From the NCBI GenBank assembly GCA_021790675.1, contig JAJYGN010000087.1:1-64000 (forward strand): DNA of 64,000 nucleotides, given 5' to 3'. Each line of letters begins with the position of its first letter. Positions within the stretch are counted from its first letter, which is position 1. The notes beneath the pieces are model-generated. The model ran no database searches. It was not told the DNA's origin and worked only from the letters and a program-made list of their open reading frames with translations. Shown one piece after another: positions 20,949 through 31,069 of this stretch. This DNA comes from Actinomycetes bacterium. GTDB lineage: Bacteria > Actinomycetota > Acidimicrobiia > Acidimicrobiales > RAAP-2. A program made the position numbers and the translations under genes.

Positions 20949-22612
20949 ATCTCGGGCATCGAGCGCTTGATGAGCTTGCCCGCGGGGTTGCGCGGCAGGG
21001 CCTCCTCAGTCACCACGATTCGAGTGGGAATCTTGAAGCTCGCGAGATGCCCGACCAAGTGCTCACGCAACTCGTCCGCGGTGAGCGACCGGCCCTCCTT
21101 GACTCGCACCACGCAGCAGACCTCTTCGCCCAGTCGATCGTGCGCCATTCCGAAGACCGCGGCCTCGTAGACCGCGGGGTGCTCGTAGATCGCCGCCTCC
21201 ACCTCGGCCGAATAGACGTTCTCGCCGGCGCGGATGATCATGTCCTTGGCTCGGTCCTCGATGTAAAGGAATCCCTCGGCGTCGATGCGCCCAAGGTCGC
21301 CAGTGCGTAGCCAGCCGTTCTCCAGGGCCGCGGCGGTGGCTTCGGGGTTGCGCCAGTAGCCGCGGATCAGCGTCGGCGAGCGCAGCCAGATCTCGCCACG
21401 TTCCCCGACAGCAAGTGTGCGTCCAGTCACGCCGCGGATCTCGACGTCCATCACGATGGTGGGGATTCGACCCGTCGACGTCGGATGCTCGACGTAGTCA
21501 TCACCGTAGTTGCCGGGTCCGTACGCGTTGGTCTCGGTCATGCCGTAGCCCAGTTGGGGCCGGCCGCGGGTGAAGGAGTGCTCAACGCGTTCGACGAGTC
21601 GCGGCGGTGCCGGGGCGCCCCCTCCGCCCACCGATGTCAGCGAGCTGGTGTCGAACTCGCGGAATCGCGGGTGCTCGAGTAAGTCCCAGGACTGGGTGGG
21701 CACGCCCACGAGACTCGTCACGTGATGTCGTTCGATCAACGTGAGCGCCCGCTCGGGCTCCCAGCGATGCATCATCACCAATTTGAAGTGCCACGTGAAG
21801 CACGACAGCATCACGGGAATGCAACCCGTGACGTGAAAGAGCGGAACGATGAGGATAAAGCACGGCGCCATCCCTGATCCCGGTTCGCCAGGGTCGCGTC
21901 GGGCCTCGATGACGGCGGGACCGGACGCGAAGGCCATAATCGCCTGGCTCACTGCTCGATGCGTCGAGACCGCACCCTTGGGGTAGCCCGTAGTGCCCGA
22001 GGTGTAGAGGATCGTGGCATCGTCCTCGGGCGCGATGTCCACGGCCGGCATGGCCGCCCCGCGCACGACCACGTCGCTCCAGCGTTCGACGCCGGGGGCG
22101 AGCGGTTCGAGCTCGTCGAGTCGCACGCCGATCATCGCGACGCCCGCGCGGTGACACGCCGCGTGGGAGCGCGCAATGCGGTCGGAATCTCCGATGAGGA
22201 CCGAGAGCCCCGAGTCGCCAATCGCGTACTCGATCTCGTCCTCGGTCCACCAGGCGTTGAGCGACACGGAGATCGCGCCCACCGACACGATGGCGGCGAA
22301 GGCGACGACCCATTCGGGCAGGTTGCGCATCGCGATGCCCACGCGATCGCCCGGCGCCACGTGATAGCGGTTGACCAGGGCGCTGGCCAGGGCGTCCACG
22401 TCCACCATGACATCGTTAAAGCTCCACTCCTCGTCCTCGTAGACGAGGAACGTCGCGTCCAGCCCGCGTGCGGAGCCGAAGTAGTCGCGCAAGGTTGGCG
22501 GGGCGTTAACGAATTCGCGATTCTTCACGCCGTCTCGTTCGACCTCGCAGACCTCGAAGGGCATGCCCGGAGCCGACACTGCGGCGATCGCATCGCGGTA
22601 ACTGAGTCCCAC
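20936..22612 (-). CDS. Class I adenylate-forming enzyme, fatty-acyl-CoA synthetase-like
   Basis: ILYTSGTTGYPKGAV, GYGMTETN, WLRTGDLGRIDAEGFLYIEDRAKDMI, NPAGKLIKR. Confidence 0.93.
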   Translation of the reverse strand: MGLSYRDAIAAVSAPGMPFEVCEVERDGVKNREFVNAPPTLRDYFGSARGLDATFLVYEDEEWSFNDVMVDVDALASALVNRYHVAPGDRVGIAMRNLPEWVVAFAAIVSVGAISVSLNAWWTEDEIEYAIGDSGLSVLIGDSDRIARSHAACHRAGVAMIGVRLDELEPLAPGVERWSDVVVRGAAMPAVDIAPEDDATILYTSGTTGYPKGAVSTHRAVSQAIMAFASGPAVIEARRDPGEPGSGMAPCFILIVPLFHVTGCIPVMLSCFTWHFKLVMMHRWEPERALTLIERHHVTSLVGVPTQSWDLLEHPRFREFDTSSLTSVGGGGAPAPPRLVERVEHSFTRGRPQLGYGMTETNAYGPGNYGDDYVEHPTSTGRIPTIVMDVEIRGVTGRTLAVGERGEIWLRSPTLIRGYWRNPEATAAALENGWLRTGDLGRIDAEGFLYIEDRAKDMIIRAGENVYSAEVEAAIYEHPAVYEAAVFGMAHDRLGEEVCCVVRVKEGRSLTADELREHLVGHLASFKIPTRIVVTEEALPRNPAGKLIKRSMPEIYFP

Positions 22613-22661
22613 GTCCCCTCGCTCCCCGCGGGCGCGGAGACGCCCTTGCTAGAACGGGTCC

Positions 22662-22961
22662 ATGTTATCGAGCGAGCACGACCACTCCCGGGAGGCCACC
22701 GTTCGATTCACCGTGCGTGTGCATCCCTCCGCTCGCGTTCCTCGCGTTACGTCGCGCGACGGCGTGCTCGAGGTCTACGTCCGTTCTCCGGCGCGCGAGG
22801 GCAGGGCGACGGGTGAGGCACGAGCGGCGGTCGCCGACGCGTTAGGCGTGGCGACGGGTCGGGTGTCGTGCGTTCACGGCGAGCATTCGCGAACCAAACT
22901 CTTCGCCGTGGCCGGCGACGACGACCTACACCGGCGCCTCGCGCTGCTCCTCGAAAGCTAG
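22662..22961 (+). CDS. DUF167/YggU family protein
   Basis: RFTVRVHPSARVPRVTS...VYVRSPAREGRATGEARAAVADALGV..RVSCVHGEHSRTKLFAVAG. Confidence 0.85.
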   Translation: MLSSEHDHSREATVRFTVRVHPSARVPRVTSRDGVLEVYVRSPAREGRATGEARAAVADALGVATGRVSCVHGEHSRTKLFAVAGDDDLHRRLALLLES

Positions 22962-23887
22962 GCCAGGGCGCTCGGCGTCGCGGCGGCCTTCTGGGCGAGC
23001 TTCTCGACGGAGGCCGTGATCTTCTCCACCACACCGGCCAGGTCGGTCCGCGCCCGTTCGGCCTCGGCCGAGAGGTTGGCCAGGTGGTTCACGTCCCACA
23101 CCGTCAGAACCGGCTCGAGCACGTCGCGAAGGAATTGACCGAGGCCGTAGATTCCCTCACGGGCAATACGCACCGCATGGCGGGTGAAGCTCGGGATCCC
23201 GGTGCCGGGCATCGCGAAGGATGTGACCTGCTTAGCCGCGGCGATCATCATCGACGACGGATCGATCGCGAAGGCCGCCATGGCGAGATCACGGTAGAAC
23301 AGGTAGTGCTTGGTCTCATCGCCCGCGACCAACGCGAGAACGTTACGGCCCATCTTGTCGTCCTTGGGCAGATGTGCGCCGGTGTTGCGGTGCGCAATCT
23401 GAGTGGCGCGCTCCTGGAACGACACGTAACAGATCAGATCGGCGAAGGTCTCGGGTTCGGGGACCTCAGCCTTTTTCATCTGGACGCGGCGGCCCTCTTC
23501 GAGCAGCGTCGGATTGATGCAGCGGCTGATGTGCACCCAGTCGCGCATGACCATCGAGTGGCGGTTCTCCTCCATCGTCCACTGGTGGTTCCAGTCCAGG
23601 ATCGGGTGTCCCTTGGGCGCGTGGGCGAGGATGGAATGCGTGTAGTACGGCAGATTGTCCTCGGTGAGCAGGTTTACGTAGATCGAACTTCGCACGCCTT
23701 CAGCGAGGGGGTAGTCCGATTCACTCCAGGGGTGGTCGCCGTAGTTCTCGCCCTTACCCCAGTCGATCTGCTCGTGGGGCATCCACAGACGTGGGGCCTC
23801 GAGGTGACGGTTGTAGAGACGTTCGACGTCGGGAACGATCTCTGTGAGGAGATCGACGCGACTCTTGAGTGTGCGCGAGAGTGCCAT
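22958..23887 (-). CDS. Acyl-[acyl-carrier-protein] desaturase (ferritin-like di-iron, DesA-like)
   Basis: WTMEENRHSMVMRDWVHISR, LVAGDETKHYLFYRDL di-iron motifs; start MALSRTLKSRVDLL at 23887. Confidence 0.9.
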   Translation of the reverse strand: MALSRTLKSRVDLLTEIVPDVERLYNRHLEAPRLWMPHEQIDWGKGENYGDHPWSESDYPLAEGVRSSIYVNLLTEDNLPYYTHSILAHAPKGHPILDWNHQWTMEENRHSMVMRDWVHISRCINPTLLEEGRRVQMKKAEVPEPETFADLICYVSFQERATQIAHRNTGAHLPKDDKMGRNVLALVAGDETKHYLFYRDLAMAAFAIDPSSMMIAAAKQVTSFAMPGTGIPSFTRHAVRIAREGIYGLGQFLRDVLEPVLTVWDVNHLANLSAEAERARTDLAGVVEKITASVEKLAQKAAATPSALA

Positions 23888-24029
23888 GGGGGTCCTTCTT
23901 GGTTCTCGCCCAGTGCGACAACGCACTTCTAGCGTAGTGGCGCCCCACTTGCGTGACGGTAGGAAGTTCCTGTGATTGTGAATCAACTCACAAAGCACGT
24001 CACATCACTTCACTAGGCTTGCTACCTCC

Positions 24030-25292
24030 ATGTCGAACTTTCATGACCTGATCCCACCAGATTTTCGTCGCAGCATCCGGGGCCCGCTGCGGTGGTTCTT
24101 CCTGTCCACGTTCGCAAGCTCGCTGGGCTCGGGTCTCGCCTTGTCCTTCTGGGTCGTCTACATGCACAACGTGCGCGGCTTCTCGGTCACCTTCGCCACG
24201 GGCCTGCTCGCGGCGAGCGCCGTTGTCGGCCTGGCGACTGGGGCGCTGTGGGGATCTCTTACCGACATCCTCGGGCCGTTTCGCGTCATCCTGTTCGGCT
24301 ACGTGAGCCTGGCCGCCTGCCTCGCCGCCTGGGCCTTCGTGCACACGACGTGGCAGGCGTTGGTGGTGGGCCTGCTCATGGCCGCGGTCCAGGGTGCGGG
24401 TTGGGGCCCGGGAGCCACCATGCTCACGCGCATGGTGTCCGAAGAGCACCGTCAGCGCGCGTTCGGCTTTAACTTCATGCTCCTCAACCTGGGCATCGGT
24501 TTCGGCGGACTGATCAGTGCTTTAGTCGTCGATCTTCATCACCCTTTCACCTTCTCCATCTTGTACCTGGGCAACGCGGTGTTGACCCTGGCGACGGGAC
24601 TCAACTTCATCCGCCTGCGCGCCTTCGGTCGGCCCGTCACCGATCACCACGACGACCCCGAGAAGATGGCCGAGGGCTGGCGTGAGGTCATCACCGACCG
24701 ACGACTACTGCGCTACGTGATCGCGTCGCTGGTCTTACTCATCGGCGGGTACGGGTCGTTGGAGTCCGGCTTCAGCCTCTTCGTCGTGAACAACGACGGC
24801 ATCTCTGCCCACGCGATCGGACTGATCTTCTTCTTTAACACGACGACCATCGTGCTCGCCCAGATGTGGGTGCTCAATCGTCTCGATCGACGCAGTCGCA
24901 GCCGCATCCTCGCCCTGGTCGGGCTGTTCTGGTTCGCGTTCTGGATGATCCTCGCCCTCACCCTGGCTCTGCCCAAGGTGCTCGCGGTGGTCTCGCTATG
25001 CGTCGGCATGGTGGTCTTCGCGGTGGGCGAGACCATGCTCCAGCCCATCGCTCCGGCGATCGTCAACGACATCGCGCCCGAGCACCTGCGCGGGCGCTAC
25101 AACGCCGCCTCCGGCGTCACCTGGGGCGTAGCGGGCACCGTCTCACCTCTCTTCACCGCCTTGCTCTTCGGTCATCACCTGGGCAACTGGTGGCCCGCGG
25201 CCGTGGGCGTCGTCGCCCTGGCGGGATCGCTGATGATGCTCGATTTGCGCCGACACCTCAGCATCGCCGAGGACGGGCGCGTCATCGGCTGA
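24030..25292 (+). CDS. MFS transporter
   Basis: 12-TM pattern; GALWGSLTDILGPFRVILFGY motif-A-like loop. Confidence 0.88.
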   Translation: MSNFHDLIPPDFRRSIRGPLRWFFLSTFASSLGSGLALSFWVVYMHNVRGFSVTFATGLLAASAVVGLATGALWGSLTDILGPFRVILFGYVSLAACLAAWAFVHTTWQALVVGLLMAAVQGAGWGPGATMLTRMVSEEHRQRAFGFNFMLLNLGIGFGGLISALVVDLHHPFTFSILYLGNAVLTLATGLNFIRLRAFGRPVTDHHDDPEKMAEGWREVITDRRLLRYVIASLVLLIGGYGSLESGFSLFVVNNDGISAHAIGLIFFFNTTTIVLAQMWVLNRLDRRSRSRILALVGLFWFAFWMILALTLALPKVLAVVSLCVGMVVFAVGETMLQPIAPAIVNDIAPEHLRGRYNAASGVTWGVAGTVSPLFTALLFGHHLGNWWPAAVGVVALAGSLMMLDLRRHLSIAEDGRVIG

Positions 25293-25839
25293 TCCGACGA
25301 CGCCGCCATTCGTCGGCGATGGACGACCAGTCCAGAGCCTCGGTGCTCTCGCCTCGGGCGTGCAGGTCTCGGCGGTGCTCGCCCAGCGCGGCGGCGAGTT
25401 CGGCAAGGTCCTCGGGCAGGGCGGCCTCGACGAGGTCGCGCACGTGGCCCGCGAGCCACGGCGAGGATCCTTGTGTCGACACCGCTACCGTGACGTCGCC
25501 ACGCTCGCACTGGGCCATGAAGTAAGCGGTGCACCGCGTGGGATCATCCACCACGTTGATCAACCCGTGACGGCGTTCAACGTCGCGCACGATGCGATCG
25601 TTCAATCGGTCATCCCCCGTCGCCGCCACCACGAGCAAGGCCCGGGCGGCGTCGCGGCGTCGGTAGGGGCGCTGGTGCACCTGCGCCTGCTCCGGCAACG
25701 GAGCCAAGATCTGGCTCGCGACGACGGTAACCCGCGCACCGGCTCTACTGAGCTGGTGCGCCTTCGAGGCGCCTACGCGACCCGCGCCCACCACGAGAAC
25801 CCGACGACCTTCGACGCACAACGCGATCGGCTGGATCAT
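25282..25839 (-). CDS. Precorrin-2 dehydrogenase/sirohydrochlorin ferrochelatase-like (CysG N-terminal type)
   Basis: RRVLVVGAGRVGASKAHQLSRAGARVTVVA, NVVDDPTRCTAYFMA; operon with cobA-like and sulfite reductase genes. Confidence 0.88.
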   Translation of the reverse strand: MIQPIALCVEGRRVLVVGAGRVGASKAHQLSRAGARVTVVASQILAPLPEQAQVHQRPYRRRDAARALLVVAATGDDRLNDRIVRDVERRHGLINVVDDPTRCTAYFMAQCERGDVTVAVSTQGSSPWLAGHVRDLVEAALPEDLAELAAALGEHRRDLHARGESTEALDWSSIADEWRRRRISR

Positions 25840-26555
25840 TCCACGAACGCTCCCGCGCGCGTCAGAGAGTCGGCCCCCGCGGCGACGGGCCCGACCACGA
25901 TCACCGCCGGCGAGCGCACCGACGTCGCGGCCAGCTCGTCCAGGCGACAGCGCACCACGCGCTGATCACACCACGACACCCGCTCCACCACGGCGACCGC
26001 GGTCGCCGGCGACAGCCCCCCGAGAACGAGCTCGTCGGCGATATCGCCACGTCGTTCGACGCCCATCAAGACCACGAGCGTCAGGTCGGGGTTGGCGAGG
26101 GCGCGAAAGTCAAGGTCTCCGTCGCTCGAGCGACCCGTGACCACGGTCACGCCGCGCGCCACGGCACGTTCGGTCACGCTGATACCCGCGGCGAGAGGCG
26201 CGGCGAAGGCCGACGAGACCCCGGGAACGACTTCCACCTCGACGCCTGCAGCCGCGAGGGCGCGCATCTCCTCAGCCCCACGACCGAAGACGAAGGGGTC
26301 GCCGCCCTTGAGTCGCACCACGCACGAGTAGCGCAGCGCCAGCTCTCTGAGAATCTCGTTGATCGACTCCTGGCTCGGCCCGCGGCCGGGCGCCTTGCCG
26401 ACGTTGATGAGTCGCGCCGACGACACGAGCGCCAACACTCGCTCGTCGACGAGCCGGTCGTGAACGACCACGTCGGCGCGTTCGAGCAACTCTCGCGCGC
26501 GCACGGTCAAGAGATCCGGTGCGCCGGGCCCCGCGCCGACGATGTGCACGCTCAC
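25836..26555 (-). CDS. cobA: Uroporphyrinogen-III C-methyltransferase
   Basis: VHIVGAGPGAPDLLTVRA, VVRLKGGDPFVFGRGAEE, VVPGVSSAFAAPLAAGIS; GTG start at 26555 overlaps the upstream stop. Confidence 0.92.
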   Translation of the reverse strand: MSVHIVGAGPGAPDLLTVRARELLERADVVVHDRLVDERVLALVSSARLINVGKAPGRGPSQESINEILRELALRYSCVVRLKGGDPFVFGRGAEEMRALAAAGVEVEVVPGVSSAFAAPLAAGISVTERAVARGVTVVTGRSSDGDLDFRALANPDLTLVVLMGVERRGDIADELVLGGLSPATAVAVVERVSWCDQRVVRCRLDELAATSVRSPAVIVVGPVAAGADSLTRAGAFVE

Positions 26556-28216
26556 GCGAGGCCCCGACGCGTGACAAAGTCGCCGAAGGCCTCGCCCTCG
26601 TCGGCCTCGCTCGCCCACGCCTCGAAAAGGGGTCGAAGCGTCTCATCGAGGTCGTCGAGCTTGACCTTCTCGCGATAGATCCGCGCCAAGCGGTCACCGC
26701 GCGGCCCTCCGCCGACGTAGACGTCATAGGACGTCTTGGTGCGCCCCACCACGCCGATCTCGGCGACCGCCGGGCGCGCGCACCCGTTGGGACAACCGGT
26801 CATGCGCAGTTGCAGAGGTCGGCGCGACGCGCCCACCGAGTCGGCCAGACCCTGGACGCGCTCGACGACCCCGTCGAGAACCCGCTCGGACTCGGCCAGC
26901 GCTTGGCCGCACGTGGGAAGGGCCGGGCAGGCGAGAGCCTGCCGCTGGACCGCGCCGAGTGCGTCGACGCCGAGCACGCCGTGGGTTGCGAGGATGCGCT
27001 CGACGTCGTCGCGCTGGGCGGGAGGGATTGACGTCAGAACGACGTCCTGCTGGGCGGTGATGATCAGGCCCGGACCGATCGTCACGGCGATCTCGCGCAG
27101 AGCGCTGCGCAGTTGAGAGACATCCGTGTCGCGCACGCGACCCGCGCCAACGCGAATACCGAGATCGAGCGTGTCGCCGTTCTCGCGCCAGCCCAGGTGG
27201 TCATCGGCGGCGCCGAGTGCGACGGGCACCGGCGCGCGAAGCCGCGCGCCCAGTCGACGCTCGACCTCATCGCGAAACGCCGCGAGCCCGAGGTCGGCAA
27301 CCACGTACTTGAGTCGGGCGCGGCGGCGATTCGTCCGGTCCCCCAGGTCCCGATACGCGCTCAGCACCGCGGTGATGAGCGCCACCACCTCGTCGCCAGT
27401 GACGAAGGCCAACGGCTCGGCGAGGCGCGCGAACGTATCCTCCTGAGCGTAGGAGCGGCCCAGTCCGCCTCCTACGAAGACGGTGTAGCCACGGCCCCGT
27501 TCAGGGTGCTCAACTGGCACCAATCCGAGGTCCTGGGCGAGGACGTCAACGCAGTTCTCGGACTCGCGGCCGATGGCGATCTTGAACTTCCTTGGCAGGT
27601 ACGACGCTCCGTAGAAATCGTGCTCGACCTCGGCGGACGCGGCGAGTTCGCCGCCGACGAAGATCTCCCAGTGCGCTCGGGTGCGCGGCTTGAACGTCGA
27701 GGCGATGAGACGGGCGAGCCGCGCGCTATCACCGGCGTCATCGCGCCAGAGCGTCGGGCACATCACCGTGTTGCGCACCACGTCGCCGCAGGCGGCGAAG
27801 GTCGACATGGTCGCCTCGTGCAACGACCGCGCCAGCGGGCGCAGACCTTGCTTGGCCACGCCGTGGAACTGAACGGCCTGGCGAGTGGTAAGACGGATCG
27901 ATCCGTCGGCGAGCTCCCCGGCGATGCGATCCAGCACCAGCCACTGCTCTGAAGTCAGCGCACCCCCGGGGATGGCGACGCGCGCCATGAAGATGTGGGC
28001 GAGTTCGCGGCCGGCCGCAGCGAGGACCCGCCGCTGGTCGCGGTCGTCCTGGGAGTAGATCCCGTGGAACTTGAGCAACTGATGGGACTCGGTCGTCACC
28101 CCGGCCGAGTCCGCATCGAGCTCCGCGACCAGGTCGCCTCGCAGTCCGTCACTGGCGAGCTTGAGCGCCTCAACCGAACTGGTCAAGGGAGCATCCTCTA
28201 CGGCCGTGTTCACCAT
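26552..28216 (-). CDS. sir: Ferredoxin-type sulfite/nitrite reductase (siroheme, 4Fe-4S)
   Basis: RLTTRQAVQFHGV, TVMCPTL, CPALPTCGQALAE and MTGCPNGCARPAVAEIGVVGR cluster motifs. Confidence 0.9.
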   Translation of the reverse strand: MVNTAVEDAPLTSSVEALKLASDGLRGDLVAELDADSAGVTTESHQLLKFHGIYSQDDRDQRRVLAAAGRELAHIFMARVAIPGGALTSEQWLVLDRIAGELADGSIRLTTRQAVQFHGVAKQGLRPLARSLHEATMSTFAACGDVVRNTVMCPTLWRDDAGDSARLARLIASTFKPRTRAHWEIFVGGELAASAEVEHDFYGASYLPRKFKIAIGRESENCVDVLAQDLGLVPVEHPERGRGYTVFVGGGLGRSYAQEDTFARLAEPLAFVTGDEVVALITAVLSAYRDLGDRTNRRRARLKYVVADLGLAAFRDEVERRLGARLRAPVPVALGAADDHLGWRENGDTLDLGIRVGAGRVRDTDVSQLRSALREIAVTIGPGLIITAQQDVVLTSIPPAQRDDVERILATHGVLGVDALGAVQRQALACPALPTCGQALAESERVLDGVVERVQGLADSVGASRRPLQLRMTGCPNGCARPAVAEIGVVGRTKTSYDVYVGGGPRGDRLARIYREKVKLDDLDETLRPLFEAWASEADEGEAFGDFVTRRGLA

Positions 28217-28226
28217 CGACTCTCCT

Positions 28227-28267
28227 TACCTGACTATTTCCATAAATGTTATGGGTTTAGTCAGGTA
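28227..28267. promoter_or_regulatory. 41-bp dyad upstream of the sulfite reductase operon
   Basis: TACCTGACTA-TTT-CCATAA-ATG-TTATGG-GTT-TAGTCAGGTA; 16 of 19 arm positions pair. Abuts the AAGGAGA RBS of the 28216 gene. Confidence 0.8.
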
Positions 28268-28311
28268 TCGAGCGCGCTCGATCGGCCCACCCTGAGACGA
28301 TGCTCAGTTCG

Positions 28312-29457
28312 CTACGGCGTCCAGTGCCAGGTCGCCGAGAGGATCGTCAGCACCGCCAGGGCCGAGGTCGAGAGCACAAGCAGCATCGCGGCCGCGCGGG
28401 GGCTGCGCCCCACGCCGAGAGCGGCGAAGAGGGGAAATCCCCGCAAGAGGAGGCGCGGCGTGATGCCCACGATGGGCGAGAAGAGACCCATCGCGAGCAC
28501 CGCCACCACGTACGCCGTCCAGGTGAGCGGTGGATGAGCACGGGCGAAGGCCATCAACATTGCGACCGTCGCGAATGCGCTCAGCACCCGCACCGTGTCG
28601 TTGGGATTCGCAAAGCCCAGGTTCCACAGGTCGGCAAAGGCGTGCGGCAGCCCCGAGCCGTAGGCGCCCTCCTGCCACCCGTTGCGCTGGGCGTGGAACC
28701 ACTCAAAAAACGAGCCCGTGTGCGCCCAGAGATAGACGAAGAAGGCGCCCACCCCCACCGGCGCCAACAGGGGTGCGGCGAGGGACGCGTAGTCGCGGCG
28801 AGTGCGAATCGCCCCGACGGCGGCGAGAACACAGGGCGCCACTACCGCCACGGCCACGGGATCGGCACTCGTGGCGAGTGCCGCGGCCACGCCCGCCAGG
28901 ATCCACCGGCCTCGCCCGAGCCAGAGAAGGCACAGCGACACGAACAGGATGATCGCGCTCTCGGAGTAGAACATCGTAAGAACGAAGGCGGCCGGGGAGA
29001 AGAAGACGAGAGCCGTGCCGAGCTCGGCCGCGGCCAGATCGAAGGTGTCGGCGAGCAGCCACCACAGAGCCACCGACCCCAGGGCCCCGAGCACGCTCGA
29101 GGTCACGACTGCCGAGACTCCGAAGCCTAAGCCGGTCAGTACGTGGGTCGCGCGAATCAGGAGCGGCAGGAGCGGGAAAAATCCAAGATCCGTCTGGGTC
29201 AGTTTGCCCAGCCCCGAGGGAATCGATGTCGCGTATCCGCTCTGGGCCACCGTTAGGTACCACTTCGAGTCCCACGAACCGAGCAGGTACATGACGGAGT
29301 GGCCTTCGCTGACGCCGAGCGCGCCAAAGAGCGTCCAAACGACGGCGCGCGACACTAGAAAGATCGACAGCGGAAAGCCGACGTGACGTGCAACCTGCGC
29401 ACCCGTGACCTGGCCCGCGCGAGTGCTGATCATGTCGGGCTCGGCTGCAGTGACCAT
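28312..29457 (-). CDS. Polytopic GT-C-like mannosyltransferase (PIG-V-like)
   Basis: SWDSKWYLTVAQSGY, FFPLLPLLIRATH, MFYSESAIILFVSLCLL; likely start MVTAAEPDMISTRAG at 29457. Confidence 0.72.
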   Translation of the reverse strand: MVTAAEPDMISTRAGQVTGAQVARHVGFPLSIFLVSRAVVWTLFGALGVSEGHSVMYLLGSWDSKWYLTVAQSGYATSIPSGLGKLTQTDLGFFPLLPLLIRATHVLTGLGFGVSAVVTSSVLGALGSVALWWLLADTFDLAAAELGTALVFFSPAAFVLTMFYSESAIILFVSLCLLWLGRGRWILAGVAAALATSADPVAVAVVAPCVLAAVGAIRTRRDYASLAAPLLAPVGVGAFFVYLWAHTGSFFEWFHAQRNGWQEGAYGSGLPHAFADLWNLGFANPNDTVRVLSAFATVAMLMAFARAHPPLTWTAYVVAVLAMGLFSPIVGITPRLLLRGFPLFAALGVGRSPRAAAMLLVLSTSALAVLTILSATWHWTP

Positions 29458-29614
29458 GGGCCTTCCTATCGCGTCCACGCCCCGGCGCGAGTGCGGCGTC
29501 GAGCAAACGCTCACCTTATCCCGACGTTCCCCGTGCGTACTTGCCGACGCGCTCGGCCCGTCCGATAATTTGAGTCCGTTGAGCCGACGGCCCAACATCG
29601 ACCGAGGAGCTCGC

Positions 29615-31069
29615 GTGCCGATCACATCCTTGCGCGCGCGACTGAACGGCGCCCCATGGTGGTCGTGGGTCGCCCTGGGCACGATCGGCTCCTTGGGACT
29701 TGCCCTGGCCGGCTCAGACGTCGGTGCCGTTCCGCGTCCGACGTCGTATCGCTGGTGGTTCCGCGTTCCCCTGGGTGGCTACGGAGGGGCACACGCCGTT
29801 CTCTACGCCGCGATGGCCGCCTTGGGACTCGCCTGGCTCGGACTCGGCATGATCGCGCGCCGTGGCTCGCTCTCTCGCTCTCGGGTGCTCGTCGCCGCCG
29901 TCGCCTGGGCCGCGCCGCTCTTCGCGGGCGCGCCCCTGTTCAGTCGTGACATCTACAGCTACATCGCCCAGGGCGAGCTCGCGGCTTCTGGCCTCAATCC
30001 CTATCACGTGGCGCCGTCCGCCCTCGCTCACGGCACGCTCTACTACTCCCTGGCCGCCGTCTGGCGTCACACGCCCTCGCCCTACGGACCGCTCTTCGTC
30101 CTGCTCACGCGCGCCGGCGCGCGCGTCGCCGGGACGGGCCTGATCGAACAGATCCTCGTCTTTCGCGCACTCGAGCTCGTGGGTCTGGCCCTGGGCGCAT
30201 GGGCAATCGTCATCATCGCCCGTCGGCTCCACGCCAACGAGGGTGTCGCCCTCTGGCTCGCCGTGCTGAGCCCGCTCGCCCTGCTCTCGGACGTGTCCGC
30301 CGCGCACAACGACACACTGATGATTGGACTCCTGCTCGCCGGGATCGCGCTCTCGCTGCGAGGAGCGCGACGAGGCGCGCTCGCTCTGATCGCCGTGGCC
30401 GGCGCAGTGAAGTTGCCGGCGCTCGCCGGCGTCATGGTGTTCACCGTGCGCGACCTGCGCGGCGTCCCCTGGCGGCGCGGTGCGGTCCTCGTCATCGAAG
30501 CTCTCGTAATCACCGTGGTCGTACTCGCCGCGAGCACCCTCGTGAATGGATTCGGCTGGACGTGGGCCTCGCCGACGGCCCTCTCGATCCCGAGTGAGCT
30601 GCGCACCCTCGCGACGCCGAGCGTCTCCGTGGGAGCGTTCATCGCGGCGACCCTGCGCGTCGCCGGTGCCCACACGCTCTCTACCCACACAGTGGTGAGC
30701 GTCGTGCAGTACGTCTTCGACGTGGCGACACTGGTCGTGATCGCGATGGCGCTGCTGACGATACGCGCGCACAACGCCGTGCGCGTACTGGGCACCGTCT
30801 TGCTCGCCGTGGTGCTCGGTGGGCCCACCCTCTGGCCCTGGTATCTCTTGTGGGGACTCAGCGTGCTGGCCGGGACCAGTGCCCAGTCCTCGCGCGCCCT
30901 CGCCATCGGCGCCGTCGGGGCCACGCTGCTCGTGGGGCCCGGTGGCTCACCGATGCTCGGTGGCAACGCCTACTTGATCAGTGCCCCATTCGTCGCGGGT
31001 GCGATCTACTGGCTCGTGCGACACAACCGCGAGCGTGAGATTCTGGAGCGTGCCGATCGTGTCGCTTGA
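29615..31069 (+). CDS. MptB/GT87-like polytopic alpha-mannosyltransferase
   Basis: FSRDIYSYIAQGELAASGLNPYHVAPS, PSPYGPLFVLL, LSPLALLSDVSAAHNDTLMIGLLLAGI; GTG start inferred at 29615. Confidence 0.75.
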   Translation: MPITSLRARLNGAPWWSWVALGTIGSLGLALAGSDVGAVPRPTSYRWWFRVPLGGYGGAHAVLYAAMAALGLAWLGLGMIARRGSLSRSRVLVAAVAWAAPLFAGAPLFSRDIYSYIAQGELAASGLNPYHVAPSALAHGTLYYSLAAVWRHTPSPYGPLFVLLTRAGARVAGTGLIEQILVFRALELVGLALGAWAIVIIARRLHANEGVALWLAVLSPLALLSDVSAAHNDTLMIGLLLAGIALSLRGARRGALALIAVAGAVKLPALAGVMVFTVRDLRGVPWRRGAVLVIEALVITVVVLAASTLVNGFGWTWASPTALSIPSELRTLATPSVSVGAFIAATLRVAGAHTLSTHTVVSVVQYVFDVATLVVIAMALLTIRAHNAVRVLGTVLLAVVLGGPTLWPWYLLWGLSVLAGTSAQSSRALAIGAVGATLLVGPGGSPMLGGNAYLISAPFVAGAIYWLVRHNREREILERADRVA

